A stretch of 64,000 bases of DNA from positions 1-64,000 of the forward strand of contig CAYXED010000006.1 in assembly GCA_964463965.1 (NCBI GenBank), in the 5' to 3' direction. This DNA comes from UBA2166 sp964463965 (GTDB taxonomy: Bacteria; Nitrospirota; Nitrospiria; Nitrospirales; UBA2166). Shown here one piece after another: positions 42,952-51,017 of the stretch (the stretch's first letter is position 1; the number at the start of each line of letters is the position of its first letter). Position numbers and translations under genes: made by a program. The notes below the pieces were generated by a model. It was not told the DNA's origin and did no database searches. It worked only from the letters and a program-made list of their open reading frames with translations.

Positions 42952-43967
42952 GGTTGTTCTCTGATCGCGGTGAGTTGTGATCCTATGTGTTTTACTAAGC
43001 GGTCTAGTCCTTCTCGAGTAGCAGAGGAAATAGAGAAGAAATCTAGCTGTTGATCTTGGCAAAATGAGTGTAATGTGTTGAGGCGCTTATTGTTTCCTCT
43101 CAAGTCTAGTTTTGTTCCGACAACGGCAAAGGGTTTTTGATCTAGGCAAAAGTGTCCTTCCGCGTAGGATTGAAGCTCATTTCGAAGGGAGTTAAACATT
43201 TCAATAGCATCATCAGGCTCAAATTCTCCGATGTCAATCAGGAATAGGAGATATGTGGTGCGTTCGATATGTCGGAGAAATTGAATGCCAAGGCCTTTCC
43301 CTGTATGTGCACCTTTGATAAGACCGGGGATATCGGCAAGAACAAAGTGCTGTTCTTCATCCCATGCCACAACCCCAAGTTGTGGCGTTAGAGTAGTAAA
43401 TGGATAGTTTGCAATTTTTGGTTTTGCTCCTGATAGAGCTGCGATTAAAGAAGATTTTCCAGCATTTGGAAATCCTACTAAGCCAACGTCAGCTAAGAGC
43501 TTTAGTTCTAAGTGTAGTGTACGGTTTTCCCCAGGTGTGCCAGGATCAGCACGGGTAGGTGCTTGATTTGTCGAGGTAGCAAGTTTCCCATTCCCTCTTC
43601 CTCCAATACCTGCACGGGCAATGATTGCTTTTGCTCCTTCCTCGTCTAGGTCGACGAGTTCAGCCTCCTCCTCAAGATCTCGAATAATTGTTCCAATGGG
43701 TACTTTGATGGTGATATCATTCGCGGTTTTCCCATGGCGATTATTGCCCTCTCCATGGCCACCTCGTTTAGCGGTATAGTGCTGTTGGTAACGAAAATCA
43801 ACAAGGGTCGTAATATGACGACTAGCTTCTACTATAATATTGCCACCATTCCCACCATCTCCACCATCTGGGCCGCCAAAAGGGACATACTTCTCCCGTC
43901 TGAAAGAGGAACAACCATTTCCTCCGTCTCCAGCTTTTGCAAAAATTTTTGCTTCATCAACAAACAT
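42948..43967 (-). CDS. obgE: GTPase ObgE/CgtA
   Basis: 339-residue ribosome-assembly GTPase. The glycine-rich Obg fold (FRREKYVPFGGPDGGDGGNGG) is followed by the G domain: G1 GFPNAGKSS, G3 DIPGL, G4 TKLD, G5 SSATREG. It lacks the long C-terminal extension of some family members. It follows rpmA after 229 bp and overlaps proB by 4 bp. Confidence 0.97.
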   Translation of the reverse strand: MFVDEAKIFAKAGDGGNGCSSFRREKYVPFGGPDGGDGGNGGNIIVEASRHITTLVDFRYQQHYTAKRGGHGEGNNRHGKTANDITIKVPIGTIIRDLEEEAELVDLDEEGAKAIIARAGIGGRGNGKLATSTNQAPTRADPGTPGENRTLHLELKLLADVGLVGFPNAGKSSLIAALSGAKPKIANYPFTTLTPQLGVVAWDEEQHFVLADIPGLIKGAHTGKGLGIQFLRHIERTTYLLFLIDIGEFEPDDAIEMFNSLRNELQSYAEGHFCLDQKPFAVVGTKLDLRGNNKRLNTLHSFCQDQQLDFFSISSATREGLDRLVKHIGSQLTAIREQP

Positions 43968-44137
43968 TGTAGGGTAAATGTGTTTGTATTAATTTCAGGT
44001 TTTTCTTTTCACAACTTACCAAGGTTTATAGTCTCATCGCATCATAATTGAGGAGTGTGACACGAAAAAACTGCTGGCATATGTTGTAGGCTATTTATCC
44101 CTCATTGGGGAATATAAAATATGTGAGAAAGCAAGGA

Positions 44138-44181
44138 CACCCCTTTCCTCGCCCCTGAAAAGCTACGAGAAACCTGGGGTG
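44138..44181 (-). promoter_or_regulatory. Possible RNA hairpin between rpmA and obgE
   Basis: On the minus strand CACCCC-AGG-TTTCTCG can pair with CGAG-G-AAA-GGGGTG across a 14-base loop. It lies directly after the rpmA stop in an otherwise featureless 229-bp gap. It could be an attenuator or processing site separating ribosomal-protein from obgE expression. There is no T-run, so it is not a clear terminator. Confidence 0.35.
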
Positions 44182-44196
44182 ATTTATAAAACGGAA

Positions 44197-44451
44197 TTAA
44201 TTGGCAGGGTATACACTAACCGTGCGACGACCGGAGCGAGTTTCAAACTTGACGATACCTGGAAATTTTGCAAATAAAGTATGGTCTCGACCCATGCCAA
44301 CGTTTACGCCTGGGTAGATTTTTGTTCCTCGTTGGCGAAGGAGGATATTGCCAGGAAGAACAGATTCTCCAGCGTAACGCTTGACTCCTAGCCATTTAGG
44401 GTTGCTGTCTCTTCCGTTTCGTGATGCGCCTTGTCCTTTTTTATGTGCCAT
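44197..44451 (-). CDS. rpmA: 50S ribosomal protein L27
   Basis: 84 residues. It begins MAHKKGQGASRNGRDSNPKWLGVK with the Gly-rich N-terminus that reaches the peptidyl-transferase centre; there is no Firmicutes-type cleavable extension. It follows rplU by 20 bp. Confidence 0.97.
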   Translation of the reverse strand: MAHKKGQGASRNGRDSNPKWLGVKRYAGESVLPGNILLRQRGTKIYPGVNVGMGRDHTLFAKFPGIVKFETRSGRRTVSVYPAN

Positions 44452-44471
44452 ATGTTCTCCGCTCAGGCAAT

Positions 44472-44789
44472 CTAATTTTCCGTAATATCGTTGATACGGA
44501 TGCGGGTGAAATATTGACGATGTCCTTTGGTTCGGACGTAATTTTTACGACGTTTCTTCTTAAAAACTGTTATTGAGCGACGGCGGCCTTGATGTACAAC
44601 GGTGCCTGTTACCTTCACGTTGGGTACAGTGGGAGCCCCAACGATTGGGCCTCCTTCTTTTCGATACAACAAGATGGTAGTCCACTCAACAGCAGAGCCC
44701 TTTTCTCCAGCTATACGTTCTACCTCAAGGAGATCGCCTGGAGCCACCCGGTACTGCTTACCACCTGTCTCAACTACTGCATAAGTCAT
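44472..44789 (-). CDS. rplU: 50S ribosomal protein L21
   Basis: 105 residues: YAVVETGGKQYRVAPGDLLEVE at the N-terminus, and KKRRKNYVRTKGHRQYFTRIRI at the basic C-terminus are diagnostic. It heads rplU-rpmA-obgE and has a good promoter about 40 bp upstream. A ribosome site (GGAG) precedes the ATG. Confidence 0.97.
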   Translation of the reverse strand: MTYAVVETGGKQYRVAPGDLLEVERIAGEKGSAVEWTTILLYRKEGGPIVGAPTVPNVKVTGTVVHQGRRRSITVFKKKRRKNYVRTKGHRQYFTRIRINDITEN

Positions 44790-44830
44790 ATAGCTACTCC
44801 AATAGAAAGTACTATAACACTAAGCCCTAT

Positions 44831-44859
44831 AAGATAATCTACCTTAAAATAGCTGTCAA
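44831..44859 (-). promoter_or_regulatory. Sigma-70-type promoter of rplU-rpmA
   Basis: Consensus TTGACA (44854-44859) and TATCTT (44831-44836) on the minus strand are separated by exactly 17 bp. Transcription would start around 44824, leaving a leader of about 35 bases before the rplU ATG, too short for an elaborate riboswitch. Confidence 0.75.
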
Positions 44860-44880
44860 GCGTTTCAGAATAGGTTGAAG

Positions 44881-45579
44881 CTATCGGCTGGATGTGTTGA
44901 AAAAATTTATCTGGGGGCGTTTAAAAAACCCTACCAAAATTATTCCTGCAACAAAACCTCCGATATGTGCAAACCACGCTACCCCAGCATTGTGGTTTAA
45001 GAGGTCGATGCTTCCGCTAAGAAGCTGAATAATGAACCAGAGGCTGAGTACAAGTACTGTTGGGATGCGGATAACTTTGACAAATACAAAAAATGGTATT
45101 AGTACGAGTATTGATGCGCGTGGGTATAGTAACAGGTAGGCTCCCAGTATCCCGGAGATAGCACCGCTTGCGCCGACCATCGGAAGTGATGATTCAGGTG
45201 AGATGAGTGCATGGCTGGATGCGGCAATCAAACCACATAGTAGATAAAAGGCGAGAAAACGACGGTGTCCCATGGCATCTTCAATGTTGTTGGCGAAGAC
45301 CCACAGGTATAGCATGTTCCCAATCAAGTGTAACCAGCTTCCATGTAGAAACATGCTGCTAAGTAAGCTTAGTGGTGCTGGAATTACAGCGTGTTCTGAT
45401 GAAAGAGCGTTATTGCCAAAAATTATGCTTGGGATAGCTCCAAACTGATATAAAAAAATTCGTTCTTCAGAGTTTGGTAAGGATAGTTGATAAACGAAAA
45501 CCAGCACGCACGTGATGATTAATGTAACCGTGACAATAGGTCTTGTCTTCGTGGGGTTGTCATCATGAAGTGGAATCAT
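44881..45579 (-). CDS. Rhomboid-family intramembrane serine protease
   Basis: About 232 residues with six or seven membrane helices. The catalytic Ser is in GASGAISGILGAYL and the His in AHIGGFVAGI; the conserved loop HGSWLHLIGNMLYLWVF precedes them. The N-terminal MIPLHDDNPTKTRPIVT is typical of a bacterial subgroup. The ATG at 45579 replaces a TTG two codons upstream. It lies upstream of rplU on the same strand, separated by the rplU promoter. Substrates unknown. Confidence 0.92.
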   Translation of the reverse strand: MIPLHDDNPTKTRPIVTVTLIITCVLVFVYQLSLPNSEERIFLYQFGAIPSIIFGNNALSSEHAVIPAPLSLLSSMFLHGSWLHLIGNMLYLWVFANNIEDAMGHRRFLAFYLLCGLIAASSHALISPESSLPMVGASGAISGILGAYLLLYPRASILVLIPFFVFVKVIRIPTVLVLSLWFIIQLLSGSIDLLNHNAGVAWFAHIGGFVAGIILVGFFKRPQINFFNTSSR

Positions 45580-45648
45580 CGGCAACCATTATAGGCTGAG
45601 ATGGAGGAGGCTACCAGTATTGCTTTCTAGCAAAGTCTAGAGGAGTTT

Positions 45649-46494
45649 CTATGCTCTGTTATGTCTAAGGATGAGGAATCCCGCGGTGAATACGGAGAGA
45701 ACTCCTACAAGTGCAAGACTGTCAAGTAACTCATTCCAGATGATCCACCCCAACAGAAACCCAAAAACAACCTCGCTATATTCAAAGGCCCCTACTTGGG
45801 CTGCCGGTGCTAGAGTAAACCCTCGTGTAAGACAGAGTTGCCCTACAGTAGCTAATCCGCCAATTAGAACAAGGATCCCAATAAGTGATAGTTGAGGCAT
45901 TTGCCATGTCCAGAGTAATGGTATAGTAGACAGGAGAGTTCCGATAAGAGAAAAATACCACACAATACGGATCGCGGGTTCTGTTGTTGCCATACGGCGA
46001 ATACAAACCATCGCGATTGCCGCAAAAAACCCCGATCCCACAGCAAACAACGCGCCAACTGTGAAAACTCCTGTTCCTGGCTTAACAATTAGGAGAATTC
46101 CAAAATATCCAATTGTGAGGGCCAATTTTGTTGAAGTTGGAACTAACTCTCTCAGCCACATCCAAGCAATAATAGGTATGAAAATTGGTGTGGTCATGTG
46201 TAGGATAACGGCTTCAGCTAATGGGATCTTTGTTAATGCAAAAAAATAGCAGTACATTGCAGTTAAACCAGCAGCTGAGCGAAAGAAGTGAAGAGAAAAT
46301 ACAGATGTTTTGAGGCTTGTGACTCCTGAAGCTAGAACCCAAGGAGTGAGGATAAGTAACGCTACAGCATTGCGAAAAAATACTAGAACCTCATTCTCAG
46401 TATAGGCAGAAAATCCCTTGATTAGAGCTCCCATTGACACAAACGCTAAGGAGGATAGGGTGATATATGCCCCAGCTTTTACGAGGGGTGCCAA
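45649..46494 (-). CDS. DMT-superfamily (EamA) transporter
   Basis: 281 residues with ten predicted membrane helices in two EamA repeats, e.g. VLVFFRNAVALLILTPWVL, FALTKIPLAEAVILHMTTPIF and LCLTRGFTLAPAAQVGAFEYSEVVFGF. The pattern resembles RhaT/SAM-transporter-like drug/metabolite exporters. The substrate cannot be told. It is 11 bp downstream of a methyltransferase gene, probably cotranscribed. Confidence 0.9.
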   Translation of the reverse strand: MAPLVKAGAYITLSSLAFVSMGALIKGFSAYTENEVLVFFRNAVALLILTPWVLASGVTSLKTSVFSLHFFRSAAGLTAMYCYFFALTKIPLAEAVILHMTTPIFIPIIAWMWLRELVPTSTKLALTIGYFGILLIVKPGTGVFTVGALFAVGSGFFAAIAMVCIRRMATTEPAIRIVWYFSLIGTLLSTIPLLWTWQMPQLSLIGILVLIGGLATVGQLCLTRGFTLAPAAQVGAFEYSEVVFGFLLGWIIWNELLDSLALVGVLSVFTAGFLILRHNRA

Positions 46495-46505
46495 AGCCCA
46501 AGGTC

Positions 46506-47300
46506 CTATTGAGGCATCCAGGCTGACATGGTGCAGCGTACTGCAAGAAGTGGACTAAAATTAGTTAAATCATCTGCCACAGTATTCATTACGTTTTCAG
46601 CTATGCATGGATCTTCAAAACATTCATATGCATCATCGAGAAAACCACCCCTAAGGAGGGGGTGGTGTAAAAAGTCTTGTCCTGGGTTTGAGGTAATTTC
46701 TAATGGCCATTCAGTCACTTTTATTTGATTCATTCCCAATGATGATAACCAGTGTTTCACATCCTGTGCAGATGGTCGTTCGGCGATATATGCGGCTAAT
46801 GCACAACGTTCTTTTGTCAAGTTTAGTGAAGCCATTTCATGATCAATGCGATTCCATATTGAGTCAAATGTACCTAGTGAAGGAAACGTCAATGTAATTT
46901 GTCCACCAGATTTTAGGTGTGTAATAAGTTGTTTAAGTACACTAAATCGATTGGGTCTAAAAAACATAAACGAGAGGTTGCCACTAATGCGGTCAAATTG
47001 AGGAAAACTATCTGGAATATGTTTCATGTCAACGCATTCAAATTTAAGCCATGGGAGATGATGCTGTTGAATCGACCTGGAGTACGAAATTTGCTGCATG
47101 CTTCGGTCGATAGCTAATACTCTTCCAGAAGGACCAACTTGTTCCGCAATATGAAATGCCGGAATTCCTCTTCCGCATGCGATATCTAGGACTGAAAGGC
47201 CAGGAGAAAGTTCTAGGTGGTAAAGCAGGGCTTCTGCAAAGGGTGTTGACCAGTAGTCATGTTTTGGCAGTGCCCACACTATTGTATTGTTTTCTTGCAA
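46506..47300 (-). CDS. Class I SAM-dependent methyltransferase
   Basis: 264 residues with motif I LSVLDIACGRGIPAFHIAEQ, acidic VLAIDRS, and FDRISGNLSFMFFRPNRF in the post-I region. It resembles UbiE/Ubie-like small-molecule methyltransferases. The C-terminal half is helical with no recognisable extra domain. It is probably cotranscribed with the EamA transporter and diverges from the deacetylase-fold gene across 200 bp. Substrate unknown. Confidence 0.82.
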   Translation of the reverse strand: MQENNTIVWALPKHDYWSTPFAEALLYHLELSPGLSVLDIACGRGIPAFHIAEQVGPSGRVLAIDRSMQQISYSRSIQQHHLPWLKFECVDMKHIPDSFPQFDRISGNLSFMFFRPNRFSVLKQLITHLKSGGQITLTFPSLGTFDSIWNRIDHEMASLNLTKERCALAAYIAERPSAQDVKHWLSSLGMNQIKVTEWPLEITSNPGQDFLHHPLLRGGFLDDAYECFEDPCIAENVMNTVADDLTNFSPLLAVRCTMSAWMPQ

Positions 47301-47500
47301 AGTATATCTTTTAGTTGTTCCAGCAGTGATGCTAAGCTACCAAGTAGGGTCCATGAAAGATCATAGCATAGGTGTTGTGGGGATTTGCTACTTTAATCCT
47401 CCATTTAAAACAGTAGTTTTCGATCATAAGGGGAGCCTTTTCCCTTATACTTTGTTAATGAGATTAATATATTTAAAATTGTGCTTGAAAGGGGTGTTGT

Positions 47501-48451
47501 GTGGGAAACGTTGGATTTGTCTACCATTCTGATTTTTTAAAACATAAAACAGGACCAATGCATCCAGAGCGTCCCGAACGTCTCGAGACTATTATTTCTA
47601 TGCTTGAAAAGAAGAATCTTAAGGAAAAGCTAAAAAATATCTTACCGAAGCCGGCAGATGAATTGTGGGTTACAAGTGTACATACATCTCAACATTTGGA
47701 CGCCCTGAGGGCTGTTGGAGCACAGGCTGACAATGATCTTGCGTATATCGATGGTGATACTCCAATGTCTCGTGATTCGCTACATGTGGCATTTTTAGCT
47801 GTGGGAGGAGTTCTTGAAGGTATTGATGCCATAATGAATAACAAAGTGACGTCAGTATTTTGCGCAGTGCGCCCTCCCGGTCATCATGCAGAACCTTCGA
47901 GAGCGATGGGATTCTGCCTTTTTAACAATGTGGCTATTGGGGCACGTTATTTCCAGAAAAAATATGGGCTCAAAAAGATTCTCATTGTTGATTGGGATGT
48001 ACATCATGGCAATGGGACTCAAGAGGCATTTTACAAAGATTCCTCTGTATTGTTTTTTAGTACTCATCAGTATCCTTTTTATCCAGGGACTGGTGCAGAG
48101 ACCGAGAGGGGCCTCGGGGCAGGTTTAGGTTCGACCATTAATGTTCCGATGAAGGCAGGTAGTGGTGATAATGAGTATATTGAAGTGTTTAATTCCAGGC
48201 TGATTCCTGCAGCTCAGGAATTTCAACCAGATGCCGTAATGATTTCAGCAGGTTTTGATGCGCATCAGAATGATCCACTTGCTAGTATGAGGTTAACTGA
48301 AGAAGGTTACGCAAAACTTTCTAGCATTGTAAAAAGTATTGCGGAGAAGTACGCTGAGGGGAGAATTATTTCTTGTCTTGAAGGTGGCTATCATCTAGAG
48401 TCGCTTTCTCTATCGGTTTACCGACATATTCAAGTGTTGTTGGATACATAA
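47501..48451 (+). CDS. Histone-deacetylase-superfamily (AcuC/HdaH-like) deacetylase
   Basis: 316 residues. Zinc-site and catalytic motifs are RPPGHHAE (paired His), DWDVHHGNGTQ (Asp and His ligands) and SAGFDAHQNDPL (second Asp ligand). The HPERPERLETI start is typical of the bacterial class II-like group, which removes acetyl groups from lysine or polyamines. The GTG start has GGGGTG upstream. It is 19 bp from the pentaheme cytochrome gene. Confidence 0.93.
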   Translation: MGNVGFVYHSDFLKHKTGPMHPERPERLETIISMLEKKNLKEKLKNILPKPADELWVTSVHTSQHLDALRAVGAQADNDLAYIDGDTPMSRDSLHVAFLAVGGVLEGIDAIMNNKVTSVFCAVRPPGHHAEPSRAMGFCLFNNVAIGARYFQKKYGLKKILIVDWDVHHGNGTQEAFYKDSSVLFFSTHQYPFYPGTGAETERGLGAGLGSTINVPMKAGSGDNEYIEVFNSRLIPAAQEFQPDAVMISAGFDAHQNDPLASMRLTEEGYAKLSSIVKSIAEKYAEGRIISCLEGGYHLESLSLSVYRHIQVLLDT

Positions 48452-48470
48452 GCATACTAAAGAGGTAGCT

Positions 48471-49784
48471 GTGAAACGATTTTTTTTATTTGGAGGCATT
48501 GCAGCATTCTGTTGTGTTGGTGCCTACATCTTTTATACTGAGTTGAGGCCTGTCGTAATTTTTGGTCTCCGGGATGATTTTTCACACGCCATCCCATTTC
48601 AGGAAGTTCCTGAAGGGATTGATAGTCTGCGTGCAGAGTCCTGTGGAAAGTGTCACCAAGCAATTTATGAAGAATGGAAGACTTCTATACATGCTCAGGC
48701 GTTTGATGATCCGTTTTTCCAAGCGTATTGGAAAAGAGATGATAATGTTTTCATTTGTTTAAATTGTCACACTCCTCTCGAAAACCAACAGCCAGAATTA
48801 ATTATTGATATTCCTAGGGACCGTGTTGAGAAGGCAGTATTGATGCCTAACCCACGCTATGATGCTGCATTTAGGCATGAGGGTGTAACCTGTGCGGCCT
48901 GTCATGTTCGTGATGGGGTAATTCATGGCCCGTATGAAGATTCTGATGCTCCCCATCCAACTATGTATGATCCAATCTATCGCTCAATGGATCTGTGTTA
49001 CCGGTGCCACCAAGTCCCATCGGGGCCATTTCAGTTTTACAATGTGGGGCCATGTGGAACGTACCCAGAGTATGAAGGCGAGCATTATTTTAATCAAGGA
49101 TACATTTGTCAGACATGTCATATGCCGGAGGTTGAGAGACCAGTTGCAACGGGTGGTCCAATGCGTAAAGGACGAAAGCACTTGTGGCGTGGTGGTCATG
49201 ATCCTGCACAAGTAAAACGGGCGATTACAGTGAAGCTTACTGCTGATCCCCCAGAGTTGCCTCCTGGAAAAGATGTTGAGTTTTTGATGGAATTTACAAA
49301 CTCTGGAGCTGGGCATAAGCTTCCAACTGGTGATCCGGATCGTTTTTTCACCATAGACTTTGAGATTGTTGATCACACAGGAAATGTTTTGGACAGCCAG
49401 TCTCACACTATGGGGCGATGGATTCTTTGGCAACCAGTAATTTTGGAAGTTTGGGACAATCGCTTGAAGCCATTACAGAGTCGAAATTATCGATTTAAAT
49501 ATCGTATGCCATCCTTGGGAGGTATGGAGGGACCGCTTACACTTCGTACTTTGATTACTTATCACATTCAGACTGATGCGCAGAATCAAATGTTACGGAA
49601 CAAATATGGGCTTACAGGAAATGACCCGTACAACTTTCGAGTGTTTGAGAGAGAAATTTCACTGGATAAACCGTTTCTCGAAATTATTCAAGGGACGGAT
49701 AGTGTGAACCATGAAAAAATTTTAGTGATGTATCAATCACGATGCCATGATGGTGATACTTCTTCAGGGGATAAAGAGGGGTGA
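48471..49784 (+). CDS. Membrane-anchored or exported pentaheme c-type cytochrome
   Basis: 437 residues with an N-terminal hydrophobic segment (FFLFGGIAAFCCVGAYIFY) exporting or anchoring it. Five C-x-x-C-H heme sites occur at 58, 96, 141, 176 and 213 (CGKCH, CLNCH, CAACH, CYRCH, CQTCH), all in the N-terminal half. The DPFFQAYWKRDD and RHEGVTCAACH pattern resembles the cytochrome c554/hydroxylamine-oxidoreductase-like superfamily. The C-terminal 190 residues are a beta-rich domain with GAGHKLPTGDPDRFFTID. Such proteins carry electrons in the periplasm. Partner unknown; a rhodanese follows 45 bp later. GTG start. Confidence 0.9.
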   Translation: MKRFFLFGGIAAFCCVGAYIFYTELRPVVIFGLRDDFSHAIPFQEVPEGIDSLRAESCGKCHQAIYEEWKTSIHAQAFDDPFFQAYWKRDDNVFICLNCHTPLENQQPELIIDIPRDRVEKAVLMPNPRYDAAFRHEGVTCAACHVRDGVIHGPYEDSDAPHPTMYDPIYRSMDLCYRCHQVPSGPFQFYNVGPCGTYPEYEGEHYFNQGYICQTCHMPEVERPVATGGPMRKGRKHLWRGGHDPAQVKRAITVKLTADPPELPPGKDVEFLMEFTNSGAGHKLPTGDPDRFFTIDFEIVDHTGNVLDSQSHTMGRWILWQPVILEVWDNRLKPLQSRNYRFKYRMPSLGGMEGPLTLRTLITYHIQTDAQNQMLRNKYGLTGNDPYNFRVFEREISLDKPFLEIIQGTDSVNHEKILVMYQSRCHDGDTSSGDKEG

Positions 49785-49829
49785 TGGCTATGCCTATTAA
49801 CATTTATATGGTGATATGGAGGGTGTCAG

Positions 49830-50663
49830 ATGCCACCAATTTTTGTAAGTACTGAATCGCTTGAAAACCAACTTGGCTCATCTGGTTTGGTAATTGTAGA
49901 TGTGCGCCCTAAGGTTGATTTTCTTGCTGGGCATATTCCAGGAGCGGTACAGACAGAGTGGCGTGCTTTTGCCGATCCTGATTCCAATATTAAAGGCCTT
50001 CTTCATCCAGATACAGGATTGTTGGAAAAACTGGTCGGTGAATTGGGAATTGGGAATAACGATGAGGTAATTGTTTATACTGATCCGTTTGATTCATGGG
50101 GCTCTGATGGGAGAATATATTGGATGCTTTCTTATCTCGGGCATGAGAGTGTGAAAGTTTTGGATGGTGGGTGGGTAAAGTGGAAGAGAGAAAATAAAAA
50201 AACTGAACTAGGGTTTTCTCGCCCTGTTGTAAAAAAATTTAAAGTAGCCTTGAAGCCAGAGCTTGTTATTTTTAAACATGAGATGAAGATGTTAATTGAT
50301 TCACGTATGAAAGATAAATCAATGACTTCTAGCGCGGTGATCGATGCACGAAGTTTGGAGGAGTATAATGGAGCGATGGGCCCTGGTATTCCGCGTGGTG
50401 GCCATGTTCCTTCAGCAATAAATATTCCATGGGATAGTTTTTTTAATGAAGATGCGTCGATCAAGTCTATGGAGGAAATCCAGCAGATCTTAGAAAAACA
50501 TGACTTGAGAAAAGATCAGGAAATTATTTGCTATTGCACTGGTGGTGTGCGATCAGCATGGTTGTTAGCTATTCTTCACTCTGTAGGCTATGGGCAGGTC
50601 AAAAACTATACCGGTTCGTGGTGGGAGTGGAGTAAAGATGATACGTTACCCATTGAAATATAA
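49830..50663 (+). CDS. Two-domain rhodanese-like sulfurtransferase
   Basis: 277 residues, two rhodanese domains. In the first (1-130) the active loop is YTDPFDSWGSDGR, lacking the catalytic Cys as is usual. In the second (150-277) the loop CTGGVRSAW supplies the persulfide Cys, with DARSLEEY and HVPSAINIPW marking the fold. The ATG has GGAGGGTG upstream. No export signal is seen, so it probably acts on cytoplasmic thiosulfate or a thiol persulfide. It lies between the cytochrome and a Cys-pair small protein, and TusA-DsrE2 genes occur 6 kb away. Confidence 0.92.
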   Translation: MPPIFVSTESLENQLGSSGLVIVDVRPKVDFLAGHIPGAVQTEWRAFADPDSNIKGLLHPDTGLLEKLVGELGIGNNDEVIVYTDPFDSWGSDGRIYWMLSYLGHESVKVLDGGWVKWKRENKKTELGFSRPVVKKFKVALKPELVIFKHEMKMLIDSRMKDKSMTSSAVIDARSLEEYNGAMGPGIPRGGHVPSAINIPWDSFFNEDASIKSMEEIQQILEKHDLRKDQEIICYCTGGVRSAWLLAILHSVGYGQVKNYTGSWWEWSKDDTLPIEI

Positions 50664-50692
50664 CAACAACCTGTTTAGTGAGGAGTAGAGAG

Positions 50693-50905
50693 ATGCAACA
50701 AGGCAGCGTTGGTAGGAAGCTTGTGAAAGTTATGCGGGGCTCCATGATGTTGTGTGATAGTTGCTATGAAGCCGTTGAAGAGGAAAAACTTATGGATGCT
50801 AAAAAATACGTGACTGACTATCACTCGTTGTTTGATACAATTTGCCCAGGGTGTGATGATCTAAATCGCCCTTTGGTTGATGATATGCTAGGGAGCTCAG
50901 AGTAA
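50693..50905 (+). CDS. Small protein with two CxxC pairs
   Basis: 70 residues from the ATG at 50693, which has GAGGAG upstream; a start five codons earlier is weaker. CDSC (21-24) and CPGC (52-55) could bind one zinc or an Fe-S cluster, or serve as a thiol pair. The rest is charged with no membrane segment. I do not recognise the family. It follows the rhodanese by 29 bp, hinting at sulfur handling or persulfide acceptance; that is inference. Confidence 0.75.
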   Translation: MQQGSVGRKLVKVMRGSMMLCDSCYEAVEEEKLMDAKKYVTDYHSLFDTICPGCDDLNRPLVDDMLGSSE

Positions 50906-51017
50906 GCCACTACTGATATTTTGTTTTGGTGTGGTTCTCTCTTGTTTTATCAAGGTGCCCTTGGTAAGTGATCGATGAGTATTATTAAATCTTTTGAGTT
51001 ACTTTGTTAAAACAGTA

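Noticed and set aside
41797..43062. N-terminally extended ProB starting at 43062
   Set aside because: The extra 37 residues lie inside obgE in another frame and are unlike ProB; the ATGA overlap at 42948-42951 gives a normal N-terminus.
47501..48451. Eukaryote-derived histone deacetylase acquired by transfer
   Set aside because: Motifs and the HPERPERL start fit the common bacterial AcuC/HdaH-like group; codon use does not look foreign.
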